NCBI GenBank assembly: GCA_018825665.1
Contig: JAHJEG010000018.1
Coordinates: 21,832 to 85,831, forward strand
Reading direction: 5' to 3'
Length of the DNA: 64,000 nt
DNA from: a bacterium
GTDB lineage: Bacteria > Campylobacterota > Campylobacteria > Campylobacterales > Sulfurimonadaceae
Part shown: positions 16,798 through 26,048 of the stretch, piece by piece
Numbering within the stretch: the stretch's first letter is position 1
Layout of the letters: every line of letters starts with the position of its first letter
Position numbers and translations under genes: made by a program
Notes under the pieces: generated by a model
Told to the model about the DNA's origin: nothing
The model's database searches: none
The model's input: the letters and a program-made list of their open reading frames with translations, nothing else

Positions 16798-17499
16798 TTG
16801 GGACTTTTCACTGATATCAAAGAAGATTTTACAAATGTTTATAAAAATGATCCTGCACTCAGCTCCAAACTAGATTTTATATTCAACTATCCTGGAGTCT
16901 GGGCGGTAGCCTGGTACAGGATAGCCAACAGACTTTACCGCGCAAACTTTAAAAGACTGGCAAGAATCATAATGGGTATCAATCAGATCATAACAAATAT
17001 AGATATACATCCCGCCGCCACTATCGGAAAAAGATTGTTTATAGACCATGGAACCGGGGTTGTAATAGGCGAAACCACAATTATAGAAGATGATGTCTTA
17101 ATCTATCAGGGAGTGACGCTTGGCGGTGTTTCACTTACGCAGGGCAAACGACACCCGACAATAAAAAAAGGTGCAGTAATCGGTGCAGGTGCAAAAGTTT
17201 TAGGAAATATCACTATAGGCGAGTATGCAAAAATAGGTGCAAACTCCGTTGTGGTCAAAACAGTCCCTGACTGCTCAACCGCTATCGGTATTCCGGCCCA
17301 CGTAATAGAAAAAGGAAGATGTAAAGATCCGTTTATGCACAATATGCTTCCGGACATCAACAAAGAGATGTTTGAGTATCTACTAAAAAGGGTTGCCATC
17401 CTTGAACATATCCTGGTAGAGGACAACAAAAACCTGCTTGAGCAAGACTTAGAGCTTGAAAACATCTATGAATCATTTATCAAGGCAATGAAAAACTAA
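16798..17499 (+). CDS. cysE: Serine O-acetyltransferase
   Basis: Makes O-acetylserine from serine and acetyl-CoA, the entry to cysteine synthesis. 233 residues: an N-terminal helical part and a left-handed beta-helix of hexapeptide repeats, with catalytic FIDHGTGVVIGE and the acetyl-CoA loop GVSLTQGKRHPTI. The start is TTG 16798, supported by AGGA seven bases upstream. It lies nine bases after speA and probably shares its transcript. The C-terminal tail is longer than in short EpsC forms. Confidence 0.93.
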   Translation: MGLFTDIKEDFTNVYKNDPALSSKLDFIFNYPGVWAVAWYRIANRLYRANFKRLARIIMGINQIITNIDIHPAATIGKRLFIDHGTGVVIGETTIIEDDVLIYQGVTLGGVSLTQGKRHPTIKKGAVIGAGAKVLGNITIGEYAKIGANSVVVKTVPDCSTAIGIPAHVIEKGRCKDPFMHNMLPDINKEMFEYLLKRVAILEHILVEDNKNLLEQDLELENIYESFIKAMKN

Positions 17500-17542
17500 A
17501 ATATTTATCTTTTATATAAACAAATATATACCATTCTTTAAG

Positions 17543-17548
17543 TATAAT
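17543..17548 (+). promoter_or_regulatory. -10 box of the aminotransferase gene
   Basis: TATAAT 30 bases before the ATG, followed by AAAGGG as ribosome binding site. Confidence 0.6.
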
Positions 17549-17577
17549 ACGCCCATTATTTCACCTAAAGGGTTCCT

Positions 17578-18744
17578 ATGCTAACTGACCGCATTAACAC
17601 ACTATCTGAATCAATCACGATTGCTATATCTACTTTGGCACAAGAGCTAAAAGCTCAAGGCAAAGACATCATCAGCTTTTCGGCCGGTGAACCGGACTTT
17701 GATACGCCACAGGTTATTAAAGATGCTGCTATTGAAGCAATTCAAAGCGGTTTTACCAAATATACCGCTGTAGATGGCATACCGGCTCTAAAACAGGCAA
17801 TAGCTGAGAAATTAAAAAGAGAAAACGGCCTAACATACGCTCCAAACCAGATCATTGCCAACAACGGTGCAAAACATTCACTTTTTAACCTTTTTGCAGC
17901 AACGATCCAAAAAGGCGATGAAGTCATTATTCCTGCCCCTTACTGGGTTACATATCCTGAATTAGTATTATATTGCGGAGGAACTGTTGTCGAGATTGAG
18001 ACACATGACGACACTGAGTTCAAAATTACGCCAGAGCAGTTAAAAAATGCAATTACGCCAAAAACAAAGATGCTTGTTCTTACAAGTCCTTCTAATCCTA
18101 CGGGTGCGGTTTATACTAGAGAAGAACTGACTGCTCTTGGAAAAGTTTTGGAAGGTACGGATATCATTGTTGCCAGTGATGAGATGTATGAAAAACTGAT
18201 CTATGACGGTGAGTTTACCTCTGCAGCAGCTGTAAGTGATGATATGTTCAAACGAACTGTAACTATCAATGGTCTCAGCAAGTCCGTGGCTATGACAGGC
18301 TGGAGATTTGGGTATATGGCCGCACACAACACTGAACTTATCCAGGCGACTAAAAAACTTCAAAGCCAAAGCACATCCAACATCAACTCTATCACGCAAA
18401 AAGCTGCCATTGTAGGTCTTAACGGCTCAGCTGATGCCGATATAGAAATGATGAGAAAAGCCTTTAAAGAGCGTCGCGATGAGGCTGTAAAGCTGTTTAA
18501 TGAGATTGACGGTCTTAGCGTTTTTAAACCGCACGGAGCTTTTTATCTTTTTGTGAATATCAAAAAAGTCAACAATGATTCAATGGAATTTTCAAAAGAT
18601 CTTTTGGCAAAAACAGGTGTTGCAGTTGTTCCGGGCGTAGGTTTTGGAAGTGAAGGTTATTTTAGATTTAGTTTCGCTACTGATATTGAGAGTATCCGCG
18701 AAGGAATAAAAAGAATCGAAGAATACGTAAAAGGCTTAAAGTAG
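17578..18744 (+). CDS. aspC: Aspartate aminotransferase (class I, fold I)
   Basis: Exchanges the amino group between aspartate and 2-oxoglutarate with PLP as cofactor. 388 residues, of the type found in thermophiles and Campylobacterota. The PLP lysine is K235 in NGLSKSVAMTGWR; SAGEPDFDTP, SPSNPTGAVY and a C-terminal RFSFA (carboxylate-binding arginine) complete the site. It has its own promoter, and its stop codon lies inside the shared terminator hairpin. Substrate range (aspartate versus prephenate) cannot be set from sequence. Confidence 0.9.
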   Translation: MLTDRINTLSESITIAISTLAQELKAQGKDIISFSAGEPDFDTPQVIKDAAIEAIQSGFTKYTAVDGIPALKQAIAEKLKRENGLTYAPNQIIANNGAKHSLFNLFAATIQKGDEVIIPAPYWVTYPELVLYCGGTVVEIETHDDTEFKITPEQLKNAITPKTKMLVLTSPSNPTGAVYTREELTALGKVLEGTDIIVASDEMYEKLIYDGEFTSAAAVSDDMFKRTVTINGLSKSVAMTGWRFGYMAAHNTELIQATKKLQSQSTSNINSITQKAAIVGLNGSADADIEMMRKAFKERRDEAVKLFNEIDGLSVFKPHGAFYLFVNIKKVNNDSMEFSKDLLAKTGVAVVPGVGFGSEGYFRFSFATDIESIREGIKRIEEYVKGLK

Positions 18745-18760
18745 GTATAACCTACTTTAA
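18736..18760. terminator. Bidirectional palindromic terminator containing both stop codons
   Basis: TTAAAGTAGG and CCTACTTTAA pair perfectly over 10 bp around TATAA. The left arm holds the TAG of aspC (18742-18744) and the right arm the TAG of the minus-strand 67-aa gene (18752-18754). Confidence 0.8.
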
Positions 18761-18955
18761 TGACTTCAAAGCTTCGATAACTTCGTCCAAGTTATCAAAC
18801 GGAATATGCACCTTCCACTCAGGCTCATTGGCATTTCCGGCCAAAGATATGCCGACACTCGCGACCGAAGCACTTCCCGCACCGTAAGGCTCATCTATTT
18901 TTGTTACTGAGATAACACCTTTTTTTGTTCCGCTCAAATGAATTGTTTTTGACAT
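18752..18955 (-). CDS. Small conserved protein of unknown function (67 aa)
   Basis: Not recognised. The sequence alternates short beta-like segments (KTIHLSGTKKGVISVTKI), a glycine-rich middle (GAGSASVASVGISLAG) and a C-terminal helix (NLDEVIEALKSL). It has no signal peptide or membrane segment. It starts 23 bases after lpxD and may be the last gene of the ilvB-ilvH-lpxD transcript; its stop codon lies in the shared hairpin. Length, start with GGGTGG upstream, and regular amino-acid composition support a real gene. Confidence 0.65.
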   Translation of the reverse strand: MSKTIHLSGTKKGVISVTKIDEPYGAGSASVASVGISLAGNANEPEWKVHIPFDNLDEVIEALKSLK

Positions 18956-18978
18956 CTGCCACCCTTTGTTGTAATTTT

Positions 18979-19929
18979 TTATTTGATTAGTTTAGCTAGT
19001 TTTGCCTGAAGTTTTAACCATATTCTATGTTCCATCAAAGGAAAGCCGGAAAAGGTTAAGCCGCTTTGTTGAATGCTTTTTGTAATACCGCTTCTTGCTG
19101 CAAATGTACTAAACGGAGCGATTTCCAAATGTCCTGCTGCTGCAGCTTGACCGCCCATAACGACATTACGCCCAAGCTTCGTGGAGCCCGCGACGCCCGA
19201 TTGAGCGACCAACACAGAATATTCGCCTATTTCACAGTTATGTCCAATTTGGACCAGATTGTCTATGCGGACACCTTTTTTTATCAAGGTACTGCCAAAT
19301 ACAGCTCTGTCAACCGTAGTACAGCTGCCTATTTCAACATTATCCTCTATCAGTACATTTCCGTTTTGATATATTTTTTTATGCTCGCCCAGTTTGTTTG
19401 TAGCAAAGCCAAAACCATCACTCCCCACAACACTTCCCGCGTGTATTACACACTCGTTTCCAATCCTGCAATCTCTGTATACGGTCACATTAGGATAAAG
19501 CACGGTATTATCGCCTATAACAGCTTTTGAACCCACATACGTATGCGCCATGACAGTACAGTTTTTTCCTATAACGGCTCCGTTTGCTATCTCGGCTTTT
19601 GGGGATATTTTAGTACCCTCACCTATCACGGCATGTGGAAGTTCGTCATTTTCCAAAGGAGGAGCAAAATATTTTGAGAGTGCCGCCATTTCCCAGTAGG
19701 GAAAATTAACAACCAAAGCCACACTTCCCTCGGGAACGAAATCTTTTGTAGAACTATCCACAATAATTGCCGCCGCGTTAGAGTTTTGTATCTCTTTTAC
19801 ATATTTGCTGTTTGAAACAAAAGAGACTTCACTTTTGTTTGCATCCTTCAGGGTGTTCATACCGGTTATTTCAATATCTTCACCAATAAAATCTGCACCG
19901 ATTATGGATGCTATCTCTTTTAAATTCAT
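18979..19929 (-). CDS. lpxD: UDP-3-O-(3-hydroxyacyl)glucosamine N-acyltransferase
   Basis: Adds the second hydroxyacyl chain in lipid A synthesis, using acyl-ACP. 316 residues: an N-terminal uridine-binding domain (to about 100), a long left-handed beta-helix of hexapeptide repeats (for example IGKNCTVMAHTYVGSKAVIG), and the catalytic histidine in GGQAAAAGHLEI. The C-terminal helix is short. The gene lies four bases after ilvH, an odd but conserved-looking pairing of amino acid and lipid A genes. An exact 11-mer (19630-19640) encodes LPHAV before the helix begins. Confidence 0.95.
   Translation of the reverse strand: MNLKEIASIIGADFIGEDIEITGMNTLKDANKSEVSFVSNSKYVKEIQNSNAAAIIVDSSTKDFVPEGSVALVVNFPYWEMAALSKYFAPPLENDELPHAVIGEGTKISPKAEIANGAVIGKNCTVMAHTYVGSKAVIGDNTVLYPNVTVYRDCRIGNECVIHAGSVVGSDGFGFATNKLGEHKKIYQNGNVLIEDNVEIGSCTTVDRAVFGSTLIKKGVRIDNLVQIGHNCEIGEYSVLVAQSGVAGSTKLGRNVVMGGQAAAAGHLEIAPFSTFAARSGITKSIQQSGLTFSGFPLMEHRIWLKLQAKLAKLIK
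19630..19640 (+). repeat. Dispersed 11-mer, exact copy
   Basis: GGCATGTGGAA on the plus strand inside lpxD. Confidence 0.8.
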
Positions 19930-19933
19930 GAGA

Positions 19934-20410
19934 TTATCTCTCCAGTGCTACGGCACCGCTTCTTACTATCTCTTTGGGATTGTATTTTTTTATAGCACTT
20001 AAAAAATTCTCGACTCTTTTTGGCTCATCTGTAACCATTCCGATAATCATATCGTCGCCTATATCTACAATCTTTCCATTGTATGCATCACACAAAGAGT
20101 TGATATCGCTGATATTTTCCGTGATAGGAAACTTTACCAACGCCATCTCTTTTTCAACCAAATCACAATGCTCATAAACTCTCAAAACAGGGATAAGCTT
20201 ATGTAATTGCTTCGTTATCTGCTCAATTACGCGTACTGAGCCCGATGTAACGATAGTAAGTCTTGAATACTTACTATCAGGGATAGGGGCAACCGTCAAA
20301 GATGTTATGTTATAACCGCGTCCGGAAAAAAGATCGGTGATACGGGATAAAACGCTTGCCTCATTCACAACAATAACTGAAATTACTCTTCTTTCACTAT
20401 TCTCAGTCAT
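19934..20410 (-). CDS. ilvH: Acetolactate synthase small (regulatory) subunit
   Basis: Binds valine and activates the large subunit. 158 residues with an N-terminal ACT domain (VISVIVVNEASVLSRITDLFSGRGYNI begins it) followed by the ALS small-subunit C-terminal domain. Its ATG overlaps the ilvB stop by one base (TAATG), so the two subunits are translationally coupled. No leader peptide or attenuator is visible before ilvB. Confidence 0.95.
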   Translation of the reverse strand: MTENSERRVISVIVVNEASVLSRITDLFSGRGYNITSLTVAPIPDSKYSRLTIVTSGSVRVIEQITKQLHKLIPVLRVYEHCDLVEKEMALVKFPITENISDINSLCDAYNGKIVDIGDDMIIGMVTDEPKRVENFLSAIKKYNPKEIVRSGAVALER

Positions 20411-22110
20411 TATTTTGTCTCCTTTTTCTTTTCTAACAGCATCATGTTGAACAAGCTTCCGCCGGCTGGTACCATCGGCATAACATTTTCAAATCTTTCA
20501 ACTAAAACTTCTATAAAAGCAACTACGTTTTTCTCAACAGCATCTTTGAGAGCTGCGTCGAATTCCTCTTTTGTGTGTACTCTGTAGCCAATCCCGCCAA
20601 AGGCTTCTGAAAGCTTTACAAAGTCAGGCTGAACACTCAAATCTGTTTCACTGTGTCTTTTATCATAAAACAGAGTCTGCCACTGACGCACCATTCCCAG
20701 AAAATTATTATTGAGAATAATATTGATAACGGGAAGTTTTTTCTCAACCGCCGTCATCAGCTCCTGAACATTCATCAAAATGGAACCGTCACCCGTAAAG
20801 TTGATACTCGTCTTTTCCGGAGATGCGGCTTTTACACCCATAGCGGCCGGAAAACCAAATCCCATTGTTCCAAGACCACCTGAACTGATAAACTGGCGAG
20901 GACGCGTAAACGGATAAAACTGGGCAGCCCACATCTGATGCTGTCCGACATCCGTAGATATATTGGCATTATCCCCAAGAAGCTCACCGACTCTTTTGAC
21001 AACCCACTGAGGCTTTAGTCTTTCGCTGTCTTCGTGAAAAGCCAGGGGATGCAACTCATCAAAGTTATTGATAGTCTCTCTCCATGATTCATAATGGTCA
21101 GGGTTGATTGTATCTGCTAATTCCAGCATCTCCTCAACAACGTTTTTTACATCTCCAACGATAGGAAAGTCCGCATTCACAAGCTTAGAGATACTCGCAG
21201 GGTCAATATCCACATGAATAACGCCCGCATTTTTGGCAAACTCTGAAAGTTTTCCTGTTACACGGTCATCAAATCTTGCACCAAGAGCAATAACCATATC
21301 TGTTTCACTCATAGCCATGTTCGCAGCGTATGAGCCGTGCATCCCAAGCATAGAGATAAGATACTTGTCATCATGGCTCAAAGTTCCTCTGGCCATAAAA
21401 GTCTCAACAGCAGGGATTCCCGTTCTATGAATCAGATCTCTTACTTCATAGGCAGCATTGGAATTTATAATACCTCCGCCGAGATAAAACAATGGTCTTT
21501 TTGAATTTGCAATAGCTTCCATAGCTTTTTTAATCTGGCGGGTACTTCCTTTTGTATGGGGCTTGTACGTCTCCAGATCCACAGGTTTTGAATAGTCAAA
21601 TTCGGCTATTTGCGCTGTAACATCCTTAGGGATATCCACATGAACAGGACCCGGACGACCTGAACGGGCTATATAAAAAGCCTCTTTGAGGACACGTGCC
21701 AGATCATTGGCATCTGTTACAAGATAGTTATGCTTTGTACAAGGACGGCTGATTCCTACCGCATCTATCTCCTGAAATGCATCTGTTCCTATGAGACTCA
21801 TAGGAACCTGTCCGCTAACAACAACTAAAGGGATTGAATCCATATACGCATCCGCTAACCCGGTTACTGCATTTGTAAAACCTGGACCGCTGGTAATCAT
21901 TGCTACACCGACTTTACCGCTGGCTTTTGCATAGCCTTCTGCAGCATGTACAGAAGCTTGTTCGTGACGGTTTAGAATATGCTGGAATTTATCTTGTTTA
22001 TATATTTCATCATAGACATTCATTATTGCTCCGCCTGGGTAGCCAAAAACTGTGTCTACACCTTCTGCAATAAAAGCTTCAATGACCATTTGCGCGCCAC
22101 TAATCTGCAT
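20410..22110 (-). CDS. ilvB: Acetolactate synthase large subunit
   Basis: Condenses two pyruvates, or pyruvate and 2-oxobutyrate, for valine, leucine and isoleucine synthesis, with ThDP, Mg2+ and FAD. 566 residues. The catalytic glutamate is E50 in NRHEQASVHAAEGYA; the ThDP-Mg motif begins GDGSILMN and ends LNNNFLGMV; GGLGTMGFGFPAAMG precedes it. A TATAAT-type -10 on the minus strand lies about 45 bases upstream in the 22111-22201 gap. ilvA, which supplies 2-oxobutyrate, lies 2.2 kb upstream on the same strand. Confidence 0.97.
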   Translation of the reverse strand: MQISGAQMVIEAFIAEGVDTVFGYPGGAIMNVYDEIYKQDKFQHILNRHEQASVHAAEGYAKASGKVGVAMITSGPGFTNAVTGLADAYMDSIPLVVVSGQVPMSLIGTDAFQEIDAVGISRPCTKHNYLVTDANDLARVLKEAFYIARSGRPGPVHVDIPKDVTAQIAEFDYSKPVDLETYKPHTKGSTRQIKKAMEAIANSKRPLFYLGGGIINSNAAYEVRDLIHRTGIPAVETFMARGTLSHDDKYLISMLGMHGSYAANMAMSETDMVIALGARFDDRVTGKLSEFAKNAGVIHVDIDPASISKLVNADFPIVGDVKNVVEEMLELADTINPDHYESWRETINNFDELHPLAFHEDSERLKPQWVVKRVGELLGDNANISTDVGQHQMWAAQFYPFTRPRQFISSGGLGTMGFGFPAAMGVKAASPEKTSINFTGDGSILMNVQELMTAVEKKLPVINIILNNNFLGMVRQWQTLFYDKRHSETDLSVQPDFVKLSEAFGGIGYRVHTKEEFDAALKDAVEKNVVAFIEVLVERFENVMPMVPAGGSLFNMMLLEKKKETK

Positions 22111-22201
22111 GAAAAGTCTCCTCTAATTGTTTGTAATTTTAAAAAGTCGCTTATTATAGGTAAAAAGAGCTATATTTGAGGTTAAATGGGCAGGTAATTT
22201 A

Positions 22202-24328
22202 TTAATCTAATATAGATTTAACTATCATGGAAGGTCTCCACATACGCAAGGATCCTTTATTCAATAATTCAAAATTTAATTTTGAATCCGGATAATATTT
22301 TTTGAAGATTCGATAGAAGCTTTCTATCTGGTCCAACAGGCCAAAGGAGACGATATAATTCTTTATTCCGTGTTCGATATATGCCTGTTCCTGCTTGGTT
22401 TTTATCGCATTTTCAAGCTGCGTCATATAGCACCAGGCAAAAACATTGCCAAGAGCCGTATTCTTTGAACTTGTCGCCATATATTTTTCCAATGTTTTTT
22501 TAATCCCCTCAACATCTCCCAAAGAAGCCTGGTGATTTGCCAGAGCCAAATCACCGTTCCAGATATCTTCAAGCATCATTCCGTCTTTGGTTTCATAAAG
22601 CTCTTCATTTTTATCCAGTAAATTATATGCAAGGACCATATCATTGTTCTTTACCGCATTGAAAAAAACCTGTTTGGACTCTATTTTGCTCATGATATCT
22701 CTTGCTTCTTCATTGAATTCCGGAAAATCCAAGAGAACCCTTAAGAGTTTGGTAGCTTCAAGAGTATCACCGTTATTGATAAGTTTTTGCGATTTTATAA
22801 AAATAGAATCCGCATAATCCATCAATGCTTCGTATTCGGAAAACTCTTTTAAATACAAATTCTTTCTGGTAAGCTCAAGAGCCATTCTATAGTCCCTGTT
22901 TACAAGATATGCCTTAAATCTTTTATATACATTTCCCTTGGTCATCAAATCCTGTATAAGCATGGTTTTTTCACTTATTCCCCTGTATGGGGACAATATC
23001 TCTCTGGCTTTATCTTCTCCTCTGGGCTGCAAAGCATATTTTTGTGCGAGCATAAATGTTTTCTTCCATTGCAGTTCCATATTTTTATAAAGCTTGGATT
23101 CTTTGTATGAGGGGTTTGAATTTGCAGCGGTATAAGCCAGAGGCAGTTTACCCTGTTTTACGAGCATGGCGAACTTGTCAAAATCTGTATACTCTATCAT
23201 TATCTTATTCATAATAGAGTTTTTCATAGGTATATTTTTAAACTTTTTAAATAGATTTATTGCCCCTTCCCTGTCACTGTTTTGCAGGCAATCAATGGCT
23301 TTTTCGACTGTTTTGTCCCATATTACGGAAACCATTCTGTACACATCTGTATATTTTAAAACAATATTCTTATTGACATCCTCTTCCACGCCCTCATAAT
23401 CCTGTATCTGCAGTAATTTTTTAATTCTCTCAAGACCTGAGTATATATCAAAAAACAGTACCTCGCCTTTGGCAGTACCGACAATCAGATTATTACTTGT
23501 TGCGTTGAATTCAAGGGAAGTGATGGACGAATCTACTTTTATAAACTTTCTGTCAAGCAGCTCATATGTATCCAGATCATATATCAGAACATACCCCAAA
23601 CTTGTTCCCAAAAACAAGAACTTGTGGTCATTACTTTTAGTAACCTGGGTTACGTCATCATGAATTCCTCCAAGCCTTGCTATTACCTGTCCGCTGTGCA
23701 GATGCCAAACTATCCCTACATTGTTTTTGTCCACACTGAAGATTCGATTTTTATTTAAAAACTGAGCCTTCATAACAGCGGCGGCATGGGCCTTGAACCT
23801 ATGTCTTCTTGACATAGTGAGCATATTAAAAATAGAAACTTTTTTATCATAACTCGAAGTAGCTATCCAGTGTCCGTTTTCACTAAAAGATATATCATTA
23901 ATCGTATCGGCATGTGGAGGAAGGGTAAAAGAGAGTTTTCCGCTTTTTATATCTAGGACGAAGGTCTTACCGTCCTCTCCGCATGAAAACATATATCTGT
24001 TGAGCGGATCAAGCCCCACGCAGGAAACTTCGCCATGATGTCTGTTTACCTTGCCGATAGCTTTTTTGGTTTGTGTATTATAAAGGGTGGAGTCTTTGCA
24101 GTCTGCACTGATCGTAACAAAATAGTTTGCATCACTGCTGAAAGACACAACATTCGTTTTGTATCTTTCATGCTCAATATTTGCCTTAAAACCGCCAACT
24201 ATCTCTAGCGATTCCCCATCAAGCTGTCTGATGGTCGTTTTTGAATCTACGACAAGAATATTGCCATCATCCATATATTTTGCAATAATAACCGGTTCAT
24301 GAATATTTTTAGTTTTTACTGGAATCAT
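22202..24328 (-). CDS. WD40 beta-propeller plus helical-repeat protein, function unknown
   Basis: 708 residues in two halves. Residues about 10-325 are WD40-like blades, seen as repeated pairs of a DVxF/ISFS strand and an xWDI/YDLxT-type end (NDISFSENGHWIATSSYDKKVSIF, IVWHLHSGQVIARL, VLIYDLDTYELL). Residues about 330-690 are almost wholly alpha-helical pairs of TPR/solenoid character. The order propeller then solenoid recalls eukaryotic coat and intraflagellar-transport proteins; in bacteria it points to a large protein scaffold. There is no signal peptide, so it is cytoplasmic. It lies seven bases after ilvA and is likely cotranscribed. A one-mismatch 11-mer (23909-23919) encodes PPHAD. Confidence 0.75.
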   Translation of the reverse strand: MIPVKTKNIHEPVIIAKYMDDGNILVVDSKTTIRQLDGESLEIVGGFKANIEHERYKTNVVSFSSDANYFVTISADCKDSTLYNTQTKKAIGKVNRHHGEVSCVGLDPLNRYMFSCGEDGKTFVLDIKSGKLSFTLPPHADTINDISFSENGHWIATSSYDKKVSIFNMLTMSRRHRFKAHAAAVMKAQFLNKNRIFSVDKNNVGIVWHLHSGQVIARLGGIHDDVTQVTKSNDHKFLFLGTSLGYVLIYDLDTYELLDRKFIKVDSSITSLEFNATSNNLIVGTAKGEVLFFDIYSGLERIKKLLQIQDYEGVEEDVNKNIVLKYTDVYRMVSVIWDKTVEKAIDCLQNSDREGAINLFKKFKNIPMKNSIMNKIMIEYTDFDKFAMLVKQGKLPLAYTAANSNPSYKESKLYKNMELQWKKTFMLAQKYALQPRGEDKAREILSPYRGISEKTMLIQDLMTKGNVYKRFKAYLVNRDYRMALELTRKNLYLKEFSEYEALMDYADSIFIKSQKLINNGDTLEATKLLRVLLDFPEFNEEARDIMSKIESKQVFFNAVKNNDMVLAYNLLDKNEELYETKDGMMLEDIWNGDLALANHQASLGDVEGIKKTLEKYMATSSKNTALGNVFAWCYMTQLENAIKTKQEQAYIEHGIKNYIVSFGLLDQIESFYRIFKKYYPDSKLNFELLNKGSLRMWRPSMIVKSILD

Positions 24329-24335
24329 AATCTAA

Positions 24336-25541
24336 TCAATTTCTCAAATATCCTTCTTTACTCAATACATCTCGAATCTCTTGTTGATGCTCCTCGCCTT
24401 TTGTTTCCATATGTACAGTAACATTCGCATCACCGTAGTCAAGCGAGATGGAGGTCCTGTCATAGGAGATATGGACTATATTGGCATTTAACTCTTTGAG
24501 TATCTCCGTAAAGCGCATCAGTGAACCCGGTTTGTCAACCAGAGTTACCGTGATATTCATTTTTCTGCCGGATTTTAAAAGCCCTTTTTCAATAATCACC
24601 GAGAGCAGTGTAACATCCATATTCCCGCCGCTTAAAACAACGGCGACCTTTTTATTTTTTAAGTGGTCCAGTTTATGATGAAGGAGCGCTGCCACACCTA
24701 CCGCGCCGGCACCTTCGACCACAAGCTTTTGCTTTTCAAGCAAAAACAGGATTGCGCTGGCTATCTCTTCGTCATCCACACTTAAAAATCTGTCAACACT
24801 CGAAAGAATATGCTGCAGGGTAATTTCCGATGTATCACGAACGGCGATACCATCGGCTATCGTTCTGACACTCGTTGAATCAATGGCACGGCCGAGTTCA
24901 TACGAGTTTTTCAAGGCCGGGGCTCCCTTGGCGCTCACACCTATGACTTCGATATTTGGATTGATGCTTTTAAAGGCTGATGCCATACCGGAAATAAGTC
25001 CGCCACCGCCTACGGGGATAATAACAGCATCAACGTCATTGCATTTTTCCAGGATATCCAGGGCTACGGTTCCTTGTCCGGCTATAACTTCCGCATCCTC
25101 AAAAGGGTGTACAAAAGTCAGAGAATGTTCTTTACCGTAAGCAAGGGCATACGCATAGGCCTCATCATAATTTGCGCCGGCAAGAATAACCTGCGCCCCG
25201 TAATGCTTCACACCGTTTATTTTCGTAAGAGGCGTTGATTCGGGCATAACGATTACGGCTCTGATATTAAACTTCGAAGCTGACAAGGCTACGCCTTGAG
25301 CGTGATTTCCGGCGCTTGCGGCAACGACACCGCATTTTCTCTGAACATCACTTAAAGAAGCTATTTTATTGTAGGCTCCCCTGATTTTAAAAGCACCCGT
25401 AATCTGCAGGTTTTCTTTTTTTAGAAAAACCTCACATCCGGATATTTCACTCAAATGCGGTGCATACGAAAAAGGCGTGTCTACGACAACATCTTTTATC
25501 CGCTCTTTAGCATCATAAATCTTATTTATATCTATCAACAA
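24336..25541 (-). CDS. ilvA: Threonine ammonia-lyase
   Basis: Deaminates threonine to 2-oxobutyrate for isoleucine. 401 residues: a fold II PLP domain with K52 in TGAFKIRGAYNK and the phosphate-binding glycine loop PVGGGGLISG, then one C-terminal ACT domain (ITVTLVDKPGSLMRFTEIL). A single ACT domain and this length match the shorter form rather than the two-ACT E. coli IlvA. The start is one of two adjacent TTG codons (25541 or 25538) after AAGGGAAG. Six bases separate it from the CoA-binding protein gene. Confidence 0.93.
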   Translation of the reverse strand: MLIDINKIYDAKERIKDVVVDTPFSYAPHLSEISGCEVFLKKENLQITGAFKIRGAYNKIASLSDVQRKCGVVAASAGNHAQGVALSASKFNIRAVIVMPESTPLTKINGVKHYGAQVILAGANYDEAYAYALAYGKEHSLTFVHPFEDAEVIAGQGTVALDILEKCNDVDAVIIPVGGGGLISGMASAFKSINPNIEVIGVSAKGAPALKNSYELGRAIDSTSVRTIADGIAVRDTSEITLQHILSSVDRFLSVDDEEIASAILFLLEKQKLVVEGAGAVGVAALLHHKLDHLKNKKVAVVLSGGNMDVTLLSVIIEKGLLKSGRKMNITVTLVDKPGSLMRFTEILKELNANIVHISYDRTSISLDYGDANVTVHMETKGEEHQQEIRDVLSKEGYLRN

Positions 25542-25547
25542 CTTCCC

Positions 25548-25973
25548 TTACAAAGATTTGTGTTCAACCATGCTGCACATGTTTTGAACGACTCTCATAC
25601 CTGCATCTTTTGCTTTTTGCGCAGCTTCATTGTTTACTATACCTTTTTGGGCCCAGAACACTTTGATGTCCCCTCTTTGTATACAGGCATCGGCAATAGC
25701 GTCTAAAGCATCCGGTTTTCTGAATATATTGACCATATCTACCGCAAAAGGGATCTCTGCAAGTGAATTATAAACTTTTTCACCAAGGATAGTTTCTTCT
25801 TTTGGATACACAGGCACTATCTTAAATCCATGATTCTGCAAATAGCGCGCTACCCTGTGGCTGTCTTTGCTCTCATCCGGAGAAAGACCCAAAACCGCGA
25901 TTGTCTTAACACTTTTAAATATATCTTTTATCTCTTGTTTATTAGAGTTTACAGACGGAAATTCGCACTCCAT
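25548..25973 (-). CDS. CoA-binding domain protein (YccU type)
   Basis: About 141 residues made of one Rossmann-like CoA-binding domain related to the N-terminal part of succinyl-CoA synthetase alpha: SVKTIAVLGLSPDESKDSHRVARYL, VPVYPKEETILGEKVY, DMVNIFRKP and VFWAQKGIVN. The catalytic histidine region of the synthetase is absent, so it probably binds CoA or a nucleotide without ligase activity. I chose ATG 25973 because AGGA lies six bases upstream; a TTG at 25991 would lie upstream of that site. Confidence 0.85.
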   Translation of the reverse strand: MECEFPSVNSNKQEIKDIFKSVKTIAVLGLSPDESKDSHRVARYLQNHGFKIVPVYPKEETILGEKVYNSLAEIPFAVDMVNIFRKPDALDAIADACIQRGDIKVFWAQKGIVNNEAAQKAKDAGMRVVQNMCSMVEHKSL

Positions 25974-26048
25974 AATGGATCCTAGTATCAAATTTTTAAT
26001 GATTATAGCAAAATATGATATAAAATTCTATCCCGCACACGCACAAGC

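Noticed and set aside
22111..22201. An attenuator or leader peptide before ilvB
   Set aside because: The gap is 91 bases with no run of Ile, Leu or Val codons and no competing hairpins.
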